Part shown: positions 22,936-26,960 of the stretch, piece after piece
Layout: every line of letters starts with the position of its first letter
How positions within the stretch are numbered: the stretch's first letter is position 1
Origin: an uncultured Pirellulaceae bacterium
GTDB lineage: Bacteria; Planctomycetota; Planctomycetia; Pirellulales; Pirellulaceae
NCBI GenBank assembly: GCA_934278005.1
Contig: CAKQWG010000020.1
Span: 1-26,960 of the forward strand
Direction of reading: 5' to 3'
Length of the DNA: 26,960 nt
Notes under the pieces: model-generated
The model's input: only the letters and a program-made list of their open reading frames with translations
Told to the model about the DNA's origin: nothing
Databases searched by the model: none
Made by a program: the position numbers and the translations under genes

Positions 22936-24903
22936 ATGAATCGGCTTTTGATGATTGTCAAGGCGCGTCAGCCTGGGCTCCCACTAGCGCTGTGTCTGAC
23001 GCTTTCCCTTTTCATCTCGGCATCAGCCGTCGCAGACGCGCCGGGCAGCCGCGATGGCGCCGCGACCGTCGAACTCGCTGGCGATTCAAAGCAGTGGCAC
23101 AAGCTCACGCTCACCCTCGACGGCCCATTTGCTAACGAGCGGGACGCATCGCCTAACCCATTCACCGATCTGGCGATGCAGGTGACGTTCACGCACGCCA
23201 GTGGAACGCCCGCCCACGTTGTGCCGGGCTATTTTGCCGCTGATGGCCGCGCGCATGAATCGTCAGCCAGTTCCGGAACGAAATGGCGGGCACACCTCTC
23301 GCCCGACAAAACCGGTCGTTGGAACTACGTCGTGTCGTTTAAGCGAGGTGCCGCTGCAGCCGTCGATGGCGGCGGGCAAACTTTCGCGCCGTACGACGGC
23401 GTGCATGGTTCGTTTGAAGTTGGTCCAAGTGATAAGTCGGGGCGCGACTTCCGAGCGCGTGGACGACTGCAGTACGTCGGCAAATATCATCTTCAATTCG
23501 CCGGCTCAAAAGAGTTCTTTCTCAAGGTAGGCCCCGATGCCCCAGAAACAATGCTGGGCTATGTCGACTTTGATAACACCGTCGCAGGCAAACCGAAAAC
23601 TGTGCCACTGAAAACATGGTCACCGCACGTGCCAGACTGGAAGAGCGGTGACCCCACTTGGCAAGGCGGAAAGGGGAAGGGGCTGATCGGTGCGCTGAAC
23701 TATTTGGCCAGCAAAGGTGTCAATTCATTTTCTTTTTTGACCTATAACGCAGGCGGTGACGGCGACAATGTGTGGCCGTTCGTTGAGCGTGACGACAAAC
23801 TGCGTTACGACTGTTCAAAGCTTGACCAGTGGGGTGTTGTGTTCGACCACGCAACGCACATCGGACTGCACTTACACGTTAAATTGCAAGAGACTGAGAT
23901 AGACGACAATCGCTCCGGGGCAAATGCAACTACAGTGCCGGAGTCGCTCGACGGCGGTCAGCTTGGTGTCGAGCGGAAGCTGTATTGTCGCGAACTGATC
24001 GCGCGCTTCGGCCATGCGCTGGCACTGAACTGGAACATCGGTGAAGAGAACACGCAAAGTAGCCATGAAGTCCGTTCGATGGTCGAGTATCTACAGCGCA
24101 ACGATCCCTATCACCATCCCATCGTGTTGCATACGTACCCCAACGAGCAGGGCAGCAGATACACGCCACTGCTCGGAGATGGCTCTCACTTAACCGGCGT
24201 GTCCTTGCAAAACCGTTGGGATCAAAGTCATCAACGTGCGCTAAAATGGATCGAGCAGTCAGACCAAGCGGGCAAGCCGTGGGTCGTTGCGCACGATGAG
24301 CAAAATCCGCCCGAGCTCGGTGTCCCGCCAGACATTGGCTACAAGGGAACCGACGGAATTGCCGTAGAGAAACTTAATAAGCCGGAGAGTGCATTAGCAG
24401 GTGCTAGCGACGCGACCTCCTACACGATGCACGATATCCGCAAGCGGACACTATGGGGCCAGTTGACGGCCGGCGGCGCCGGCGTGGAGTACTACTTCGG
24501 CTACCTGCTGCCCGAAAATGATTTGACCTGCCAGGACTTCCGCAGTCGCGACAAGAGCTGGGATTTTTGCCGCTATGCGCTCGAGTTCTTCTGTGACAAC
24601 CAAGTTCCCTTCTGGGACATGCGCAATGCCGATGCGCTCGTTGGCAACCGGGCACATGACAACAGTAAATTCTGTTTGGCGAAAAGTAACTACACGTACG
24701 TCGTCTACCTTCCCGAGGGCGGTACGACGCAGTTGGACCTGACCGCAGCGGACGGCTCATTCACGGTGAGGTGGTACAACCCGCGTTCCGGTGGCCAACT
24801 GCAGCTGGGAACTGTTGAGCATGTCAGCGGCGGGGATCAGGTGAATCTTGGCCAGCCACCAGCCGATGCGGCGGAGGACTGGGTCGTGCTGCTGCGCAAG
24901 TAG
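22936..24903 (+). CDS. Secreted DUF5060-domain glycoside hydrolase-like protein
   Basis: This 655-aa protein has a signal peptide ending about residue 34 (LALCLTLSLFISASAVADA). The DUF5060 beta-sandwich (about 52-165) is marked by QWHKLTLTLDGPFANE, PGYFAADGRA, KWRAHLSPDKTGRWNYVVSF and HGSFEV. A TIM-barrel-like domain of the clan GH-A type follows, with FFLKVGPDAPETMLGY, NYLASKGVNSFSFLTYN, HLHVKLQETE, LNWNIGEENTQ (Glu370/371) and WVVAHDEQNPPE (Asp454/Glu455). The Glu residues after these two strands fit an acid/base and nucleophile pair, but this is inference. It ends in a short beta domain (SFTVRWYNPRSGGQLQLG). The start is the ATG at 22936, preceded by AGGTG; upstream in-frame codons are not used. 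The substrate is probably a polysaccharide. Confidence 0.78.
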   Translation: MNRLLMIVKARQPGLPLALCLTLSLFISASAVADAPGSRDGAATVELAGDSKQWHKLTLTLDGPFANERDASPNPFTDLAMQVTFTHASGTPAHVVPGYFAADGRAHESSASSGTKWRAHLSPDKTGRWNYVVSFKRGAAAAVDGGGQTFAPYDGVHGSFEVGPSDKSGRDFRARGRLQYVGKYHLQFAGSKEFFLKVGPDAPETMLGYVDFDNTVAGKPKTVPLKTWSPHVPDWKSGDPTWQGGKGKGLIGALNYLASKGVNSFSFLTYNAGGDGDNVWPFVERDDKLRYDCSKLDQWGVVFDHATHIGLHLHVKLQETEIDDNRSGANATTVPESLDGGQLGVERKLYCRELIARFGHALALNWNIGEENTQSSHEVRSMVEYLQRNDPYHHPIVLHTYPNEQGSRYTPLLGDGSHLTGVSLQNRWDQSHQRALKWIEQSDQAGKPWVVAHDEQNPPELGVPPDIGYKGTDGIAVEKLNKPESALAGASDATSYTMHDIRKRTLWGQLTAGGAGVEYYFGYLLPENDLTCQDFRSRDKSWDFCRYALEFFCDNQVPFWDMRNADALVGNRAHDNSKFCLAKSNYTYVVYLPEGGTTQLDLTAADGSFTVRWYNPRSGGQLQLGTVEHVSGGDQVNLGQPPADAAEDWVVLLRK

Positions 24904-24940
24904 TGCAACTCGGCATTCTCTTGCCGCTTTGGTCTGTTTT

Positions 24941-24956
24941 GGCGCTTTTTGGCGCC
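24941..24956. terminator. Possible weak hairpin downstream of DUF5060 gene
   Basis: ggcgc-tttttg-gcgcc gives a 5-bp GC-rich stem, 37 bp after the DUF5060 gene stop, followed by tctttgc. The stem is short and the T-tract interrupted, so intrinsic termination is doubtful. Confidence 0.25.
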
Positions 24957-25154
24957 TCTTTGCACCGCGTGTTCCCTCATAGCGACTTTCTGTGCAGCTA
25001 GTCAAACTTTTCTTAAGGAAAGTAACAAGACGAGCAGAGCAAGCAAATGCTTGCTCTCACAGTCCCATCAGCTAGCGGTTCATGCGACTCTCACTACGCC
25101 TGGATCCTCGCTGCTTGGCTAGCTTGGCGCTCAAGTTGCTTATTAGCAGGGGCC

Positions 25155-25418
25155 ATGACAATTCGCATCACTACGATCAATGAGTTTAGACGCACAACGA
25201 TTAAGATCGATGGAAGGCTGCAAGCCGTCGATGTTGACGAATTGCTCAAAGAGTTGTCGCAGGTCGCGAATATGGTGGCGATGGATCTGTCGGACCTCAA
25301 GTCGGTTGATCGCGAAGCCGTAACTTTCCTGCGTGGCTTGATCGCTCAGGGGGTCGAACTCCAGGCGGCCACGCCCTACGTTGAGCTGCTGCTGAGCATC
25401 TCGCCAGGCCCGATATGA
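25155..25418 (+). CDS. STAS-domain-like protein
   Basis: This 87-aa protein has an N-terminal beta-strand pair (MTIRITTINEF, TTIKIDGRLQAVDVDELLKEL). These lead into MVAMDLSDLKSVDREAVTFLRGLIAQGVELQAATPYVELLL. That pattern matches STAS domains of anti-sigma-factor antagonists and related small proteins, and it lacks the phospho-accepting DSSG-type loop (here DREA). It may therefore be a non-phosphorylated regulatory partner. The start at 25155 has AGGGG very close upstream; an in-frame ATG at 25047 would add a region with no domain. The neighbours give no operon context. Confidence 0.6.
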   Translation: MTIRITTINEFRRTTIKIDGRLQAVDVDELLKELSQVANMVAMDLSDLKSVDREAVTFLRGLIAQGVELQAATPYVELLLSISPGPI

Positions 25419-25524
25419 CAGCTGCAGCGCTGTCGATTGCCCAATGTTTGCCGCGGCGGAGATCGCGGTCTTATTGCACGGTTGCGCTCAGACTTACATC
25501 CGTCTCTCAGAATAAGAACGCACC

Positions 25525-25846
25525 ATGAGATGTTGCTTCGCTACCGCTCTGCTGGCTCTGGCAGCAGTCGCAAATGTTGGCTACGCCCGGCGGCGGCTTT
25601 GGCGGCGGCGGTTTCAGCGGTGGCCGTAGCGGCGGTAATTTTGGCGGCGGCGGATTCAGCGGTGGTCGCAGTGGCGGTAATTTTGGCGGCGGCAATTTCG
25701 CCGGCGGACGCAGTGGCGGCAGCAATTTCGGCGGCGGCAACTTTGGCGGAGGCGGGTTTGGCGGCAGCCATACTGCCAGCCCACGTGGGGCGAGCAATTT
25801 TTCGGACGGTGGCCAAATCGCAGGAAGAACCGGGCAAGTGACGAAC
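25525..25846 (+). pseudogene. Gly-rich secreted protein gene, frameshifted and 3'-truncated
   Basis: From the ATG at 25525 the reading frame gives a clear signal peptide (MRCCFATALLALAAVANVGYA). About 65 bases later it would leave the Gly-rich frame and hit a stop. The Gly-rich coding sequence continues one base out of frame (GGGFGGGGFSGGRSGGNFG...). Removing one C from the run at 25585-25590 restores A-G-G-G-F-G-G. The Gly-rich part then passes through GSHTASPRGAS and FSDGGQIAGRTGQV and runs into the opposite-strand activator gene near 25840. This looks like a secreted Gly-rich repeat protein broken by a 1-bp insertion and by loss of its 3' end. A sequencing error at the C-run could explain the frameshift alone. 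Confidence 0.6.
25601..25767. repeat. Tandem 42-bp Gly-rich coding repeats
   Basis: Two near-identical 42-bp units (25601-25642 and 25643-25684) encode GGGGFSGGRSGGNF. A 45-bp variant follows (25685-25729, GGGNFAGGRSGGSNF), then shorter GGG-F units. The synonymous differences between copies (gtagc/cagtg, gtttc/attcag) argue for older coding repeats under protein-level selection rather than a recent slippage product. Confidence 0.8.
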
Positions 25847-26684
25847 TTCGCTCGTGAATCGCGCGCGCTAACAGCTCCTTTCCCGTGCCGGTTTCTCCCA
25901 GCAGTAGTACGCTGGCATCCGTCACGGCGACATGTTCCAGTTGCCGCAGTGTGTTGCGAATGGACAAGCTTTCGCCGACGATTTCAGCGAATCCCAACGA
26001 GCTTGTGAGCTCTTCTTGGAAATAAACGTTCTCGGCCTTAAGCCGCTGGGTCAGCAGTTGGACTTCAGCCAATGCGGCGCGCATGGCCTGTTCGACTCTG
26101 GCGCGTTGTGTCGCGTTAGCTATCACCTCGCCGATCAATCGCAAGCGGCCCTGATCCGCTTCGCTCCACTGCATTTGATCCGCGATCGAACTCAGCGCGA
26201 TGCAGCCGACGACTTGACCTCCCGGGCCGCGCATGGGGACCTGCAATGTCGATTTGAATCCCACCGCTTCTAGACGCGTGCGGACCTCAGTCGCTTCGGA
26301 CGGCAACTCGTCGACGGCATTGAGCCAGAAGACTTCGCCGGACATCAGTTTGCGTTCGAGCCAGTCGAAAGTCCCCATCGCAACCGACCGATAATCTTGT
26401 AAATGGCTGGGGATCCCCGGACCGCACCATTCGTGGGTCACTCCCCAGCGCTGGCCACCGTGAAAGATCCGCACGATGTAGGCATAGTCGACACCGATGA
26501 CCTGGGCAATGTCTCGCAAGCAGGTTTCGATACAGCCATCAATCTCCGTCCCCGTTGCCACGGCAAAACGTGCCAGCAATTCTGTAATCAGTTCGTGGAA
26601 ATCGGTTCGGGGAGTCAGTAAGACGTGTGTCACAGCAGAGCCAGTTGAGCGAGGCAAGCATCCAGCCCCAGGCAACTCGGCCAC
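25846..26684 (-). pseudogene. GAF-domain sigma-54-dependent activator, truncated after Walker A
   Basis: From a GTG at 26684 the product is a NtrC-like activator with an N-terminal GAF sensor (about 30-195, e.g. GCIETCLRDIAQVIGVDYAYIV, LEAVGFKSTLQVPM, VVGCIALSS). It is followed by a linker helix (QRARVEQAMRAALAEVQLLTQRLKAENVYFQEEL) and the start of the AAA+ domain (EIVGES, VLLLGETGTGKELLARAIHERS). A complete protein would continue with the GAFTGA loop, Walker B, arginine finger and Fis-type helix-turn-helix. All of these are missing: after ERSS (about 25845) the frame reads into the antisense of the Gly-rich gene. The product could not hydrolyse ATP or contact sigma-54. A GAF-only remnant might still be made. 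Confidence 0.75.
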
Positions 26685-26960
26685 ACACCATCAATAAATG
26701 GGCGGCACTGCATATGTCCAGGGAAGAGAATCGGCGTCTCCGCACTTGGAGGACCAGCGTGAGGACTACTACTGCACATTAGTAACTTGCGAAACGGGTG
26801 TCAATCAGCTCGGAAAGCAAATCGGCCCTGCGATGTCTTTCGCCGTCGACTTACCTTGCCCAACTCTCTAAACCTCTCGACCAGCAGCACTTCTCTTGCC
26901 CTGCCCTCCCCTGCCCTGCCGCTCGCGCTCGTAATTAAAGCAATTCAACCAGAAAATATA
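26685..26960. other. Right-end non-coding stretch
   Basis: This region is upstream of the truncated activator gene. It should hold that gene's former promoter, and it continues beyond the window. A short pyrimidine-rich stretch with ccctgccc repeats lies at about 26897-26920. No gene, RNA or regulatory motif was identified. Confidence 0.4.

Noticed and set aside
24941..24956. Strong intrinsic terminator after the DUF5060 gene
   Set aside because: The stem is only 5 bp and the following T-tract is interrupted. It is kept only as a low-confidence feature.
25437..25841. Ala-rich plus-strand ORF and Pro/Ala-rich minus-strand ORFs over the Gly-rich repeats
   Set aside because: They are alternative readings of the same GGC-rich tandem repeat. 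The Gly-rich frame has synonymous variation and a matching signal peptide one base out of frame.

Overview
This window looks like chromosomal DNA of a planctomycete, most likely of the Pirellulales (Rhodopirellula/Blastopirellula type). The evidence is gene content: a very large PVC-type cytochrome c dehydrogenase with HEAT repeats, a formylglycine-type sulfatase, a sialate O-acetylesterase-like protein, a DUF5060 glycosidase-like protein, a GT87-like membrane glycosyltransferase, a YfbK-like VWA lipoprotein, and mostly single genes or very short operons separated by spacers of 40-440 bp. No rRNA, tRNA, CRISPR array, integrase or transposase gene was recognised.

Layout. 1-674 is a non-coding array of at least three tandem elements with 23-bp terminal inverted repeats; each encloses a different number of 24-bp repeats (4, 6 and 2). 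690-5741 (minus strand) holds a secreted sulfatase followed by the PVC dehydrogenase. 5742-6095 is a spacer with a perfect 8-bp x 6 microsatellite. 6096-8830 holds a GT87-like membrane protein and a sialate O-acetylesterase whose 3' ends overlap convergently by 109 bp. 9093-10915 is a translationally coupled pair, pterin-4a-carbinolamine dehydratase and HemY-type protoporphyrinogen oxidase. 11101-13524 holds the VWA lipoprotein and a convergent DUF4261-like gene. 13820-16175 (minus) holds mnmE and an AraC-family regulator, followed divergently by a 3-methyladenine DNA glycosylase (16490-17185).

17378-22499 is a pseudopilin/secretin locus. Four overlapping or nearly abutting plus-strand genes encode GspH-, GspJ-, GspI/PilV- and GspK/PilX-like proteins. 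A GspD/PilQ-like secretin faces them on the other strand. No ATPase, platform protein, prepilin peptidase or obvious major pilin is present, so this is an accessory set that must work with components elsewhere. 22936-24903 is a secreted DUF5060 glycosidase-like protein and 25155-25418 a STAS-like protein.

The right end is a genomic scar. A Gly-rich secreted-protein gene (25525 onward, plus) carries an apparent 1-bp frameshift. It runs head-on into a GAF/sigma-54 activator gene (minus) that is cut off just after its Walker A motif. Both genes lose their 3' ends at about 25840-25855, which suggests a deletion or inversion junction.

The items most worth a second look are the inverted-repeat/24-bp repeat array, the double-truncation junction, the ATPase-less pseudopilin/secretin cassette with an extra beta-rich domain in its GspJ-like member, and the dehydratase-protoporphyrinogen oxidase coupling.
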